This document shows, in pieces, positions 16,746-25,397 of a stretch of DNA of 64,000 bases. The notes beneath the pieces were generated by a model. The model saw only the letters and a list, made by a program, of their open reading frames with translations, was not told the DNA's origin and did no database searches. Made by a program: the position numbers and the translations under genes. How positions within the stretch are numbered: position 1 is the first letter of the stretch; each line of letters opens with the position of its first letter. Source of the DNA: Bdellovibrio sp. SKB1291214 (GTDB lineage Bacteria; Bdellovibrionota; Bdellovibrionia; Bdellovibrionales; Bdellovibrionaceae); contig NZ_CP106855.1 in assembly GCF_002209355.2 (NCBI RefSeq), positions 1,922,001-1,986,000 on the forward strand, given 5' to 3'.

Positions 16746-17195
16746 ATGAAGATGGTGAAATTACTTTTATTGAGTTTGGTTGTTGCAGGGATCTATGCAG
16801 GCTGTGCCCATGACGAGGAAAGCAAACCCAAAGATCTGGCCTCTGATCATTTTGAAGTTTCCGCCCAAGGCGGCGACGACAAATTGATTCAGGCGGGGAC
16901 AGTGAGTGGTGCACCAACCGTAGAAGTCGTCAACATCTCGGGCACTTTAAAAGTGAAAGGCGTTCATCAAAAATATATGAGCGGCTTGGCTGTTCAGTTG
17001 ATCGATCGTGATGCGACGATCTTTGCGCGTGCTCGCACAAACTCTGCTGGTGGTTTTCAATTGGTGGGGCAAATCCCATTTGGTTTCTACATGATCAGAG
17101 TTGTGGACAAAAAATTTCGCGGGCAATTGCCGGTGCATTACAACGGTCTTGAGCTGCGCGATTTGACGGTGCCAGTTCAAGCTGTGATTCGGTAA
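16746..17195 (+). CDS. Lipoprotein paralogue with carboxypeptidase-regulatory-like domain
   Basis: 149 residues. The export signal ends IYAGCAHDEE, with a plausible lipobox Cys near 20. The mature domain resembles the preceding protein: ISGTLKVKGVHQ, VQLIDRDATIFARARTNSAGGFQLVGQIPFGFYMIRVVDKKFRGQLPVHY. Thus two related lipoproteins lie in tandem with about 52 bases between. The pair may form or bind a surface structure; that is inference. Confidence 0.78.
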   Translation: MKMVKLLLLSLVVAGIYAGCAHDEESKPKDLASDHFEVSAQGGDDKLIQAGTVSGAPTVEVVNISGTLKVKGVHQKYMSGLAVQLIDRDATIFARARTNSAGGFQLVGQIPFGFYMIRVVDKKFRGQLPVHYNGLELRDLTVPVQAVIR

Positions 17196-17317
17196 TGATC
17201 AAAGCCTGTATCTCGTAAATGGCAATGAGTGCTTTGCTTATGTTCAAGTACAACCAAGCTCTGTAGGCTTCATCCAAAAAGAACCCTATTGTTGAGCAAA
17301 CTCAATCCATCTAAAAA

Positions 17318-17346
17318 TTAGATAAAAACATTCCAATCATTCTAAT
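17318..17346 (+). promoter_or_regulatory. Weak sigma-70-like promoter before the structured RNA
   Basis: TTAGAT at 17318-17323, 17 bases, then TCTAAT at 17341-17346 (5 of 6 to TATAAT). The -35 is poor. A start near 17353 would fit the RNA structure that begins about 28 bases later. Confidence 0.25.
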
Positions 17347-17380
17347 TTACGCAATGCGTTGCTTTGTCTATAAACGCCTT

Positions 17381-17592
17381 CAACGGAGACGTTATGGAAT
17401 CTTGGCAAAGTAATGAAAAACTTGCCCGGACCCAGAACGTTACTCTGTTGGAACTTTGGACAGGCCAGATACTCAAGTAAGCGGATCTTTTTAGCAACCG
17501 AATGAAGTGACCAAATCTTAGTCAGAGCTCCATGTGCACCTGGGGTCGTTGCCGACCTAACGAGACCGGGGTTTATTTCCCGATTTTATTTT
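17381..17592 (+). ncRNA. Candidate structured RNA or long leader
   Basis: A 16-pair helix forms between 17381-17397 and 17432-17450: 8 pairs including one G-U, a two-base bulge, 5 pairs, one mismatch and 3 pairs. Inside it, GGCAA (17404-17408) pairs with TTGCC (17422-17426). Further on, GGTCG/CGACC forms a hairpin (17544-17557). CGGG/CCCG (17567-17582) followed by ATTTTATTTT looks like a weak intrinsic terminator. The helix buries the start region of a 28-codon reading frame. It does not match c-di-GMP, 6S, SRP or RNase P RNA by eye. It could be an independent small RNA or a leader for the exported-protein genes at 17641. Confidence 0.35.
17394..17480 (+). CDS. Possible 28-residue small protein or leader peptide
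   Basis: ATG at 17394 with GGAG six bases upstream, 28 codons, TAA at 17480. The peptide reads MESWQSNEKLARTQNVTLLE then LWTGQILK, with no signal or membrane segment. The start codon is inside the paired arm of the RNA helix noted above, so either the frame is fortuitous or its translation is controlled by folding. No family recognised. Confidence 0.25.
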   Translation: MESWQSNEKLARTQNVTLLELWTGQILK

Positions 17593-17640
17593 GAAGAAGT
17601 TAGATTTCTAAAAATTAAACAACTCATAAGGAGTTACTTT

Positions 17641-18102
17641 ATGAAAACTCAAATCGCGCTCTTCTCTGTCGTGTCTATTTTACTCACGAACCAAGCGATG
17701 GCTTGGGCGCCAAGATATTACTCATCCGAGTGCAAAGCTAAATCAGTGGTCGCTCGCATTGCTGTTATGTGCGCAGAGGCTGATGGTTGCAGCACTCAAC
17801 TTTTATCTTTGAAAGTCAAAGGTAAGAAACAAGATCTTAATAAGTTCACTGTTTCTACGGACACAGTCGATGCTGTTACTTATCACCCAGCGGGATTGAT
17901 TCTGGCTGTGAATAAGGAATCTAGTTCTTCTTTGGCACTTATTTTCAAAGGTGATGATCTATCTTCTGCAAACGGGACGGTAGTAATTAAAGCGCACAAG
18001 GAATTTGAAGGTATGCATCCGTCTTCTGAAATCACGAGCTTCACGGAAGAGTTCACTTGCGAACAAGGTCCATTGACTGAAAACGACTTGAAGCAACTTT
18101 AA
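17641..18102 (+). CDS. Small exported protein, unknown
   Basis: 153 residues. Clear signal peptide (FSVVSILLTNQAMAWA). The mature part has four Cys residues (SECKAK, VMCAEADGCST, FTCEQ) suggesting disulfides, and alternating beta-like stretches. No family recognised. AAGGAG upstream of the ATG gives a strong ribosome site. It is first in a run of three small exported proteins. Confidence 0.75.
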   Translation: MKTQIALFSVVSILLTNQAMAWAPRYYSSECKAKSVVARIAVMCAEADGCSTQLLSLKVKGKKQDLNKFTVSTDTVDAVTYHPAGLILAVNKESSSSLALIFKGDDLSSANGTVVIKAHKEFEGMHPSSEITSFTEEFTCEQGPLTENDLKQL

Positions 18103-18153
18103 TCATTTTAAATTGAATCCCACGAATACTCTAATAATTAAAAAGGAAAATTT

Positions 18154-18498
18154 ATGAAAAACATTATCGCAGCCCTTACAATTACGATCGCCTCTTCAAT
18201 CACTATGGCGCAGACACAAAGCGAAGGCCACCAGGCTTTTTGCGTTGTTAAATCTTCTACTGGCAATGCCAATGTGATCATCGATTTGCATCAAGACTAT
18301 CGCTACTGGATCGGAAGCAAAGAATTTGAAGCAGCCGGAGTCAGCGGTTCTATTGAAATCATGACTTGGTCTGGAGCCCGTGAACAAGTTGCACAAAATA
18401 CTTTCGCGATCGATGGAGTTACATTGCAGAATGCAGGTATGAAAGCCTCTGTATCGACGGGCAATGTTTCTTATTCAATTGATTGCCGCTTGAAATAA
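18154..18498 (+). CDS. Small exported protein, unknown
   Basis: 114 residues. Signal peptide MKNIIAALTITIASSITMA followed by a beta-rich mature part with two Cys (FCVVK near 30 and IDCRLK at the end). AAAGGAAAA upstream of ATG. Its stop overlaps the next gene's ATG by one base (TAATG), so the two are translationally coupled. Function unknown. Confidence 0.72.
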   Translation: MKNIIAALTITIASSITMAQTQSEGHQAFCVVKSSTGNANVIIDLHQDYRYWIGSKEFEAAGVSGSIEIMTWSGAREQVAQNTFAIDGVTLQNAGMKASVSTGNVSYSIDCRLK

Positions 18499-18977
18499 TG
18501 GATTTACCTATGACGTTTTCAAAACATTTATTTCTGACGATTGTTTTTTTTGGACAAGCGACGTTCGCATCCTCACAATATGTACCTTCGTTGATGAGGG
18601 ATTTGCCAACAGGGACTACAATAACGATCAATCAGGACATTTACTTCGAACCTGGAGAAAATGAATTCGTATGGAAGTATTTTTCAAATCAAGGTGTGAA
18701 CACTCAATCAGTCCGATGTGAAATTCGACTTCGTCCTGATGCGGACACCTCCCAAGGTCTTTTGCTGAAAGCACCAATTGTCATGAGCATTAAAGAAAAT
18801 TCGGCCATCCGAACACTCGTGGTTGGCAATAAAAAAAGCATTGAGAGCATGCTATGTATTCATGTGGATTTGAATGGGGGCGACTATTTTGAATACGCGA
18901 TGAGTGTGAGCAATCTGAAATTCATGCTTAAAAGAATTAATGGCAGCTTGTCCGTCCCAGCCTCACCGCAAGAGTAA
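18498..18977 (+). CDS. Small exported protein, unknown
   Basis: 159 residues from the ATG at 18498, which overlaps the upstream stop; a second in-frame ATG at 18510 would shorten the signal by four residues. The hydrophobic segment LFLTIVFFGQATFAS fits a signal peptide. Two Cys residues (VRCEIR and MLCIHVD) lie in the mature part. No family recognised. Ends just before a bidirectional terminator. Confidence 0.68.
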   Translation: MDLPMTFSKHLFLTIVFFGQATFASSQYVPSLMRDLPTGTTITINQDIYFEPGENEFVWKYFSNQGVNTQSVRCEIRLRPDADTSQGLLLKAPIVMSIKENSAIRTLVVGNKKSIESMLCIHVDLNGGDYFEYAMSVSNLKFMLKRINGSLSVPASPQE

Positions 18978-18983
18978 TTTCAA

Positions 18984-19013
18984 AAAAGGTACAGTTCAAA
19001 ACTGTGCCTTTTT
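18984..19013. terminator. Bidirectional terminator
   Basis: A long stem AAAAGGTACAGTT (18984-18996) with its near-complement AACTGTGCCTTTTT (19000-19013), three-base loop, with A and T runs at the sides. It lies between convergent genes. Confidence 0.75.
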
Positions 19014-19022
19014 ATTTCGCGA

Positions 19023-20609
19023 TTAGCGGCGTGCTGATGGAGGGATTTCTCCCGGCGCATATTTGATGCCTTTAAAATTATGGCACGAATATACATAGAA
19101 GGTGCGCGCATGGATTCCATGACGGAAGGTCATAAGCTTATCACGGCTGCAGGATTCGAACGTTGCATAATTTGGAATGTCTGCATCGTATTTTTCAGTT
19201 GTTACAACCAAAGCGTCTTGGCCTTCCAGATTTTTCATTTCTTCCACTGTCTGCATCACTGTGTAGTGAGACGTTGTGGAATTCAGCATATATATCTTTT
19301 CAGTATTTTTTACGCCCCAAATGGTTTGCGCTGTCGTTTCGTAACGAAGAGCTCCCAAGAACGGACGGTGACCAGTCTCTGCGTGGATTTCGCGTTGACG
19401 GCGCAGCAGGAATTTTCCCAGTTCTTCCCAACCAGTAAATTCATTCGAAAAATCGTAAGTCGTTTTCCATTCTGCATTTGGTGCCACCGCTTTGAAAACC
19501 TTGGGCACCCATGGATATGCAAAAGGAGTATAAGCAATAAATGCCAATGGAACAAAGAATGCCAGGATCCCATACGTATAGGCCTTGCTGCGCGATTTTA
19601 CGATTTGTTTCTGACCCCATCTAAGACCTTGAGACCATAGGAAGCCCGCACCCATCAAAAGCAATGTGTAAGCGGCACCCGGCCAGTGCGGTTTGTAGTC
19701 CGCAAAGAAAGGTTGCACATAAAAAATGGCGATTGCTGGTACCGTTAGGCAAAATAAAAATCTCCAACGAGCTTCCACGCGTTTCACGATTGAGTTGATG
19801 AACGCCAACACGATTAACACATACAAGAAGGGCGTGCAGAACAAAAGTTGAGCAGCGAACCAGCCACCCCAGCGACCTGGGTTAAAAGATTCACCACTGT
19901 GACGATCATGGAACTGATAACGGAAACCCGGCCAATCGTGCATGTGGTTCCACCAAAAGATTGGGGTGCACAAAATAGTCGCGATCAAGAATCCTACCCA
20001 CGGCCATGGAGTTAACAAATCTTTGCGTCGATTCGGAGTCATCAGCAAATACAAACCAAAACCCGGCGCTAACAATGCGACAATAAACTTGGAGTTTAAT
20101 CCCAAGCCCATGATCACACCCAACCACAACCACGTTTTTTGGGTGGACCAACGTGCAGAGTCTTCGCGCACTCCCTGCCAGAAGACATAAGATGCTGCCA
20201 CCCACGCCAACGCAAACGGTGGCTCTGGTGAAGCAACGTAACCGCCAACCCCCCAGAAGGGAGACCATAACATCACAAAGCCGACAAAGATCGCAGACCA
20301 GTCATCAAAAAGATCGCGTGTTAATTTGTACAATAAAACGATCGTCGCCGTGAAGCACACGAAGCCTGGAAGCCGCACTCCTAGCTGATTATCACCGAAC
20401 AGGGAGGTCGTAATCGCTTCAAGCCACGCAATCATAGCAGGGTGATCAAAGTAAGAAAGTTGGAGGTCTTTTGCCCAAGACCAGTGATAAGCCTCGTCGT
20501 CGATAAGGCCGATATTCAGACTAAAGAACGCTCTAAAAAATAACGTCGCGATGAAAAGAATAAGGACTTTTTGTTGGGTCGTGCTTTTCTTCCAATAGTC
20601 AGCAATCAC
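19023..20609 (-). CDS. Membrane glycosyltransferase, GT39/ArnT-like (PMT_2)
   Basis: 528 residues with about 10-12 hydrophobic helices. The N-terminal extracytoplasmic loop has LIDDEAYHWSWAKDLQLSYF with the acidic pair DE typical of polyprenol-phosphate-dependent transferases, then DHPAMIAWLEA. A later HDRHSGESFNPGRWGGW loop and a soluble C-terminal region follow. Members move sugars such as mannose or aminoarabinose from a lipid carrier onto proteins or lipid A outside the membrane. The acceptor is unknown. It stands alone on the minus strand. Confidence 0.82.
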   Translation of the reverse strand: MIADYWKKSTTQQKVLILFIATLFFRAFFSLNIGLIDDEAYHWSWAKDLQLSYFDHPAMIAWLEAITTSLFGDNQLGVRLPGFVCFTATIVLLYKLTRDLFDDWSAIFVGFVMLWSPFWGVGGYVASPEPPFALAWVAASYVFWQGVREDSARWSTQKTWLWLGVIMGLGLNSKFIVALLAPGFGLYLLMTPNRRKDLLTPWPWVGFLIATILCTPIFWWNHMHDWPGFRYQFHDRHSGESFNPGRWGGWFAAQLLFCTPFLYVLIVLAFINSIVKRVEARWRFLFCLTVPAIAIFYVQPFFADYKPHWPGAAYTLLLMGAGFLWSQGLRWGQKQIVKSRSKAYTYGILAFFVPLAFIAYTPFAYPWVPKVFKAVAPNAEWKTTYDFSNEFTGWEELGKFLLRRQREIHAETGHRPFLGALRYETTAQTIWGVKNTEKIYMLNSTTSHYTVMQTVEEMKNLEGQDALVVTTEKYDADIPNYATFESCSRDKLMTFRHGIHARTFYVYSCHNFKGIKYAPGEIPPSARR

Positions 20610-20694
20610 GGGGTACTCCAGGTTTTACGGAAGTCTTTTTTGTTAAACATCTGTCGTAGCCCTAAGGCAGAGGTCATGGCAATAATTCCCCTCG

Positions 20695-21759
20695 ATGAAG
20701 CTGCGTGTAAAGTGCTATCGTAATGGCATGCGATTGCGAATGATTCTAATGCTTTTTAATGTGGGGTTTCTTGTGGGCTGCGCAGGAACTTTTAAGTACT
20801 ACGATGCAAACCTTCCTCATCATGGGAAGACAGGCTTCTTAAATAATTATGACAACTCTCCCAAGCCGAGCGTTCTGAAATGGTATTGGCAGCGTTGGAC
20901 CACGAGCTTTCCAGAAGACGATCCCGCCGGTGCCCCGACAATTCCAGTGGACTTGCAGGCTTTGCAAAATCCGGAGGGGTTGATGTTAACCTGGTTGGGG
21001 CATTCCGCGATGCTGGTGCAGATGGACGGAATGAATGTCCTAACGGATCCAGCATTATCGGATCGCGTGTCTCCCGTTAGTTTTGCGGGACCAAAACGTT
21101 ATGGAAAATTGCCGCTGCAGATTGAGCAGTTGCCTGCGCTTGATGTGGTTATTATATCCCACGGCCATTATGACCATTTGGATTTACCGTCGCTTAAAAA
21201 AATCTATGACCAGAATGGCGGGCGCACCCAGTTTCTGGTGCCCTTAGGCAACAAAGTACTTTTGGAAAGCGAAGGCATAAAAAATGTGCGGGAATTCGAT
21301 TGGTGGCAAGGGACTCAGGTGGGGGCTTTAAATTTCACCTTTACCCCGGCCCAGCATTGGACCGCTCGCTCCCTTTTCGATCGGAATTTGACGCTGTGGG
21401 GAGGATGGATGGTGAAGGGCTCTCACCAGGTGTTTTTTGCAGGGGATACGGGTTATTCTAAGGATTTTCAGGACATCTATCAGCGGCTAGGTGCGGTGGA
21501 TGTTGCTCTTATTCCAATTGGTGCCTATTCTCCACGCTGGTTCATGCAATTGCAGCACATTGATGCTGGGGAGGCTGTGCAAATTCATAAAGATTTGCAT
21601 GCAAAGCTGTCCCTACCGGTTCACTGGGGAACTTTTAAACTCAGTGACGAGCCAATGAATGAACCACCCGAAAAATTGCGCGAGGCTTTGCAAAAGGCGA
21701 ATCTTCCGCTGTCAGTTTTTCCGGTGATGAAACGTGGCGAAACGAGGATAGTGAAATGA
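20695..21759 (+). CDS. Metallo-beta-lactamase-fold lipoprotein, NAPE-PLD-like
   Basis: 354 residues. Probable lipobox LVGC (Cys 29). The hydrolase domain has [23 protein letters not shown], the zinc motif HGHYDH (156-161), FAGDTGYS and LPVHWGTF, characteristic of the UlaG/NAPE-phospholipase D branch. NAPE-PLD relatives cleave N-acyl-phosphatidylethanolamines; that substrate fits a lipid-remodelling envelope enzyme, but this is inferred from family. Stop overlaps aspA by four bases (ATGA). The coupling to aspA has no obvious metabolic reason. Confidence 0.85.
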   Translation: MKLRVKCYRNGMRLRMILMLFNVGFLVGCAGTFKYYDANLPHHGKTGFLNNYDNSPKPSVLKWYWQRWTTSFPEDDPAGAPTIPVDLQALQNPEGLMLTWLGHSAMLVQMDGMNVLTDPALSDRVSPVSFAGPKRYGKLPLQIEQLPALDVVIISHGHYDHLDLPSLKKIYDQNGGRTQFLVPLGNKVLLESEGIKNVREFDWWQGTQVGALNFTFTPAQHWTARSLFDRNLTLWGGWMVKGSHQVFFAGDTGYSKDFQDIYQRLGAVDVALIPIGAYSPRWFMQLQHIDAGEAVQIHKDLHAKLSLPVHWGTFKLSDEPMNEPPEKLREALQKANLPLSVFPVMKRGETRIVK

Positions 21760-23174
21760 GTCAGTTCAGAGTTGAAAACGATCTTTTGGGCGATAAGCAA
21801 GTTCCTGCTGATGCTTACTATGGCATTCACACGCTGCGCGCGATCGAAAATTTTGAAATCTCTGGCATGACTGTCGGTCAGGACGAATTGTTTGTGCGAG
21901 CCTTGGCTTTGGTTAAAAAAGCAACAGCCCTGGCAAATGGAGAGCTTGGTACAATTCCTAAAGACGTTTCCCAAACGATCGTCGAAGCCTGCGATGTCAT
22001 TTTGAAAGATCCTAAAAAATGGGGTCCCCAATTTCCCTCCGATATTTTTCAAGGCGGAGCCGGGACTTCGGTCAATATGAATGCCAATGAAGTGATTGCT
22101 AATATCGCTTTGGAACTTCGTGGTCTGAAAAAAGGCGATTACAAAACCGTTCATCCTAACGATCATGTGAATAAGTGCCAATCAACGAATGACGCTTATC
22201 CGACAGCCTTTCGTGTGGCCTTGTACGAACACATCAACCATGCGGTGAAAGCGGTCGATGTTTTATCAGAGGCTTTCGACAGAAAGGGCAAAGAGTTTGC
22301 CCACGTTTTAAAAATGGGTCGTACTCAATTGCAGGACGCGGTTCCTATGTCTTTGGGGCAGGAGTTCAATGCTTTTGCAACGCTCTTGAAAGAAGACAGC
22401 CGCCTTTTAAAGACTGTTCAGAAATTGATTTTAGAAGTGAACTTGGGCGCAACCGCTATCGGAACGGGTGTCAATGCCCCAGCGGGTTACTCGGCATTAG
22501 CCGTCAAAAAACTGGCTGAGGTCACAGGTTATCCCTTTGTGATTTCTGAAGACCTGATCGAGGCAACAAGTGACTGCGGTGCTTATGTGATTATCTCTGC
22601 AGCCTTGAAACGCACAGCTGTGAAGCTTTCCAAAATCTGTAATGACTTGCGTTTGTTAAGCTCAGGCCCTCGTGCCGGTTTAAAAGAAATCAACTTGCCA
22701 GAGTTGCAGGCGGGTTCTTCAATCATGCCAGCCAAAGTAAATCCAGTTATTCCAGAAGTAGTAAACCAAGTGGCTTTCAAAGTGATCGGCAATGATTTGA
22801 CTGTCACCTTGGCGGCTGAAGCAGGGCAGTTACAACTGAATGTTATGGAGCCTGTTATCGCCTCAAGTCTGTTTGAATCCATTCAATTGATGACTCAAGC
22901 TTGTTACACGCTGAAAAATAAATGCGTCGACGGCATCTCTGCGAATGCAGATCGCTGCCGCGAAAACGTTTTGAATTCCATCGGCATCGTGACTTACTTG
23001 GATCCTATCATCGGTCACGAAGAGGGCGACATCATCGGAAAAATTTGTGCTCAAACCGGCAGAAACGTCGCTGAAGTGGCACTTGAACGTGGTGTGGTGA
23101 CTTTAGAACAACTTAACGAAATCTTCTCGACAGAAAATTTATTAAACCCAAAATACATGGGCAAAAAGCACTAA
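21756..23174 (+). CDS. aspA: Aspartate ammonia-lyase
   Basis: 472 residues, close to the usual 470-480. N-terminal [55 protein letters not shown], and the superfamily signature [11 protein letters not shown] containing the catalytic Ser, followed by EVVNQVAF. It converts aspartate to fumarate and ammonia, an important route for an organism living on protein. The ATG overlaps the lipoprotein gene. A structured element lies downstream. Confidence 0.97.
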   Translation: MSQFRVENDLLGDKQVPADAYYGIHTLRAIENFEISGMTVGQDELFVRALALVKKATALANGELGTIPKDVSQTIVEACDVILKDPKKWGPQFPSDIFQGGAGTSVNMNANEVIANIALELRGLKKGDYKTVHPNDHVNKCQSTNDAYPTAFRVALYEHINHAVKAVDVLSEAFDRKGKEFAHVLKMGRTQLQDAVPMSLGQEFNAFATLLKEDSRLLKTVQKLILEVNLGATAIGTGVNAPAGYSALAVKKLAEVTGYPFVISEDLIEATSDCGAYVIISAALKRTAVKLSKICNDLRLLSSGPRAGLKEINLPELQAGSSIMPAKVNPVIPEVVNQVAFKVIGNDLTVTLAAEAGQLQLNVMEPVIASSLFESIQLMTQACYTLKNKCVDGISANADRCRENVLNSIGIVTYLDPIIGHEEGDIIGKICAQTGRNVAEVALERGVVTLEQLNEIFSTENLLNPKYMGKKH

Positions 23175-23215
23175 GCCAAACGTAACACCAAAAACACAGA
23201 TGAGAAAAAATAAAA

Positions 23216-23267
23216 GGCCCATCCTAGGCCAGTAATTTAAATCTTAAATTACTGATGAGAGTGGGCC
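23216..23267 (+). terminator. Structured element after aspA
   Basis: Perfect inner stem CAGTAATTTAA (23230-23240) and its complement (23244-23254), loop ATC. Outer GGCCCA (23216-23221) and TGGGCC (23262-23267) can close a second helix. It may terminate aspA and the convergent gene, although no long T run follows. Confidence 0.5.
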
Positions 23268-23294
23268 AATGTGTCTTTTCCCTGTGACGTAATA

Positions 23295-23780
23295 TTAGTT
23301 ACGTTTTTTGCGAGCTTGGTTGCGGTGTTCTTCGTGCCAAGATTTTCTGTGATTTTGATGATGTTCTTGGTTTTTGTCAGACTTAGGCAAGTTCTGCAAA
23401 GCGGCCTTTAATTGTGAATGTAACGGCATCAGTGTTGCGCCATTCAACAACAATCCACGGTATTGCTTGCCGAAAGTGTCAGCTGCAGGATTCTCTTCAA
23501 ACAACAGGCGCTCTATTTCTGCGCGGGCAGTTTCACCGTGCTGTTCAGAAATCATCTCAAGCTCTGTCATGATATCAATGTCGGCCATCAATGAAGTCAG
23601 CTCGCGCAGCCATTTGTAGCGTTCCGCAGTGATCAAAACATTGAACCATTCGTTCGGTTGAGATTCGTAACCCACCTCATGGTCAAACTGCTCTTTAAGG
23701 GCAGTTAAAACTTCTTTTTGCAAAGCCCAAAGAGCTTGGCGAACTTGCATAGCATTGGAGTGGTGGTGTGATTTTGTCAT
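23295..23780 (-). CDS. Unknown helical cytoplasmic protein
   Basis: 161 residues, mostly alpha-helical and charged, with a His/Asn/Lys-rich C-terminus. A GYESQPNEWFNVLI and RYKWLRELTSLMADID segment is its most conserved-looking part. No family recognised. The start overlaps the stop of the upstream flavoprotein gene by four bases (ATGA), so it is translated with it. Confidence 0.7.
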   Translation of the reverse strand: MTKSHHHSNAMQVRQALWALQKEVLTALKEQFDHEVGYESQPNEWFNVLITAERYKWLRELTSLMADIDIMTELEMISEQHGETARAEIERLLFEENPAADTFGKQYRGLLLNGATLMPLHSQLKAALQNLPKSDKNQEHHQNHRKSWHEEHRNQARKKRN

Positions 23781-24880
23781 GTGTGGACTCTACCGTATTG
23801 CAGAGGCCATGTCACATCGACGCCTAGTTTTTCGGCAGCGTGTAACGGCCAATAAGGGTCATGTAACGAACTCCGGGCGATTAAAATCAAATCAGCTTTC
23901 CCAGATTGCAAGATTTCTTCAGCTTGGAGGGCTTCGGTGATCTTACCGACGGCACCGGTTAGAATTTCTGCTTCCTTGCGAACTCCTTCAGCAAAGGGAA
24001 CTTGGTATCCGGGACCTACAGGAATTTTCGCTTTGGGCACATTGCCGCCACTTGAACAATCGACAAGGTCAACGCCCCGTTTTTTAAGTTCTTTCGCGAA
24101 TGAAATGCTTTGTTCTAAATCCCAACCTCCATTGTCCAGCCAATCTGTGGCAGAGATACGAACAAAAAGCGGAAGCTCCGCGGGCCATGCTTTGCGAACC
24201 TCGGCTGCGACCTCTAAAGGAAAGCGCATGCGATTTTCTAAACTGCCGCCATATTGATCTGTGCGCTGATTTGAAATTGGCGACAAAAACTCATGCATCA
24301 AATATCCATGGGCCATGTGCAATTCAATCACTTGAAAGCCTGCTTTTTCAGCAAGGCGGGTGGAGTGAACATAGTCCGTCACTAACTGCTTAATTTCTGG
24401 GATTGTAAGCTCCCGCGGGGTGGGCCAACCTTCCGCAAAGGGTAAGGGGCTTGGACCGACGGTTTCCCAAGCGCCCTGATCCATGCCCAAAGGTTTGCCG
24501 CCTTTCCAGGCAAGATCCGTCGAGGATTTGCGACCGGCATGGGCCAGTTGTATTCCCGCCACAGTTCCATTGCGTTTGATAAACTCGGTGATGGGTTGGA
24601 AGTTGCGAAGCTGTTCTTCATTCCAAAGTCCCAGGCAGCCTGGAGAAATACGTCCATCAGCGCGAACTCCGGTGGCTTCGACGACGACCAGGCCAGCACC
24701 TCCCACGGCCCGGGACCCTAAGTGAACCAGATGCCAATTGTTAGGGACGCCATCCGTTGCCGAATACATGCACATGGGAGCTATGGCGATGCGGTTTTTA
24801 AGCTCGATTGAACGAAGCTTTAAAGGACTAAAGACGATTGAACGAAGCTTTAAAGGACTAAAGAGTCGAGTTTGGTTCAT
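23777..24880 (-). CDS. Old-yellow-enzyme flavoprotein (NADH:flavin oxidoreductase, YqjM-like)
   Basis: 367 residues, FMN-dependent. Seen: LKNRIAIAPMCMYSA, HLVHLGSRAVGGAGLVVVEATGV, HAGRKSS, HMAHGYLMHEFLSPISN (the His pair and gate), FVRISATDW and LILIARSSLHDPYWPLHAA, the YqjM-type signatures. It reduces activated C=C bonds, such as in enones or nitro compounds. The N-terminus carries a perfect duplication of 10 residues (FSPLKLRSI, twice) from a 30-base direct repeat. Natural starts of the family have one copy. No nearby regulator is evident. Confidence 0.92.
   Translation of the reverse strand: MNQTRLFSPLKLRSIVFSPLKLRSIELKNRIAIAPMCMYSATDGVPNNWHLVHLGSRAVGGAGLVVVEATGVRADGRISPGCLGLWNEEQLRNFQPITEFIKRNGTVAGIQLAHAGRKSSTDLAWKGGKPLGMDQGAWETVGPSPLPFAEGWPTPRELTIPEIKQLVTDYVHSTRLAEKAGFQVIELHMAHGYLMHEFLSPISNQRTDQYGGSLENRMRFPLEVAAEVRKAWPAELPLFVRISATDWLDNGGWDLEQSISFAKELKKRGVDLVDCSSGGNVPKAKIPVGPGYQVPFAEGVRKEAEILTGAVGKITEALQAEEILQSGKADLILIARSSLHDPYWPLHAAEKLGVDVTWPLQYGRVHT
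24805..24864. repeat. Perfect 30-bp tandem duplication inside the OYE gene
   Basis: Two back-to-back identical 30-base units at 24805-24834 and 24835-24864. Being a multiple of three, the repeat adds 10 residues without a frameshift. It is near the start codon of the minus-strand flavoprotein. Confidence 0.95.
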
Positions 24881-24989
24881 TTATACCTCTATGGAGTGGC
24901 GGCCAGGTGATCAACTTAGCTTCCCTTTTTTTCCAAAATCAGACAATGGACTTGGCAAAACAGACCACCTCTTTTAAATCGATTGGGAC

Positions 24990-25019
24990 TTGGCGAGGGC
25001 GGTGTTCTTTGGTTAGAAT
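24990..25019 (+). promoter_or_regulatory. Sigma-70-like promoter of the Lys-rich exported protein
   Basis: TTGGCG at 24990-24995, 18 bases, TAGAAT at 25014-25019 (5 of 6). The predicted start lies at the palindrome that follows. Confidence 0.4.
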
Positions 25020-25023
25020 TTAA

Positions 25024-25043
25024 CAATTGTTACTTAACAATTG
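25024..25043. promoter_or_regulatory. Palindromic operator candidate
   Basis: A perfect inverted repeat CAATTGTTA (25024-25032), CT, TAACAATTG (25035-25043), overlapping the predicted transcription start and ending 7 bases before the ribosome site of the Lys-rich protein. A dyad of this type at this place suggests a repressor site. Confidence 0.5.
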
Positions 25044-25058
25044 GATTCTGGAGGAAGA

Positions 25059-25340
25059 ATGAAGCTAAGTAAAAATGTATTTTCAGTTTTGGCAGTTGCT
25101 TTGATGGTAATGACACTTTCAATGCCTTTCGCAGCGGAAGCGAAAAAGAAAAGCAGCAAAAAATCCAAAACTCACCACTCGCAAGTTTCTAAAAAGAAGA
25201 AGAGTGGCAAAGGTTCAAAGAAAGCTAAGAAGAAAAAGCACGCAGACGTTGATTCTTCTACAGCAGCGGCATCAGCTCCTGCAGCTCCGGCACCAGCAGC
25301 ATCTGCTGACTTGAACGTAGAACCACCTCCTTCAATGTAA
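25059..25340 (+). CDS. Small exported Lys/Ala/Pro-rich protein
   Basis: 93 residues from ATG at 25059, with GGAGGAAG just upstream. Signal peptide (VFSVLAVALMVMTLSMPFAAEA) then a highly basic run of Lys, Ser and His (~22-65), then an Ala/Pro/Ser tail and acidic end. The mature protein is strongly positive, resembling small DNA- or polyanion-binding exported proteins. Such composition could bind lipopolysaccharide or nucleic acid outside the membrane; no evidence decides. An in-frame start at 25041 lies inside the operator. Confidence 0.7.
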   Translation: MKLSKNVFSVLAVALMVMTLSMPFAAEAKKKSSKKSKTHHSQVSKKKKSGKGSKKAKKKKHADVDSSTAAASAPAAPAPAASADLNVEPPPSM

Positions 25341-25353
25341 TTTAATAAATCAC

Positions 25354-25379
25354 TCAAAGTCCTCCGACGAGGACTTTGA
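25354..25379 (+). terminator. Hairpin after the Lys-rich protein
   Basis: TCAAAGTCCTC (25354-25364) and its perfect complement (25369-25379) with loop CGAC, before mtgA. There is no real T run, so it may be an attenuator or an RNA stabiliser rather than a full stop. Confidence 0.5.
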
Positions 25380-25397
25380 ATTTGAAGAGTAAGTAAT

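Noticed and set aside
17381-17592. c-di-GMP riboswitch
   Set aside because: The conserved core of GEMM-type riboswitches is not visible, only generic hairpins.
20695-23174. Functional link of the NAPE-PLD-like lipoprotein with aspA
   Set aside because: The 4-base overlap shows only co-translation; no pathway joins the two products.
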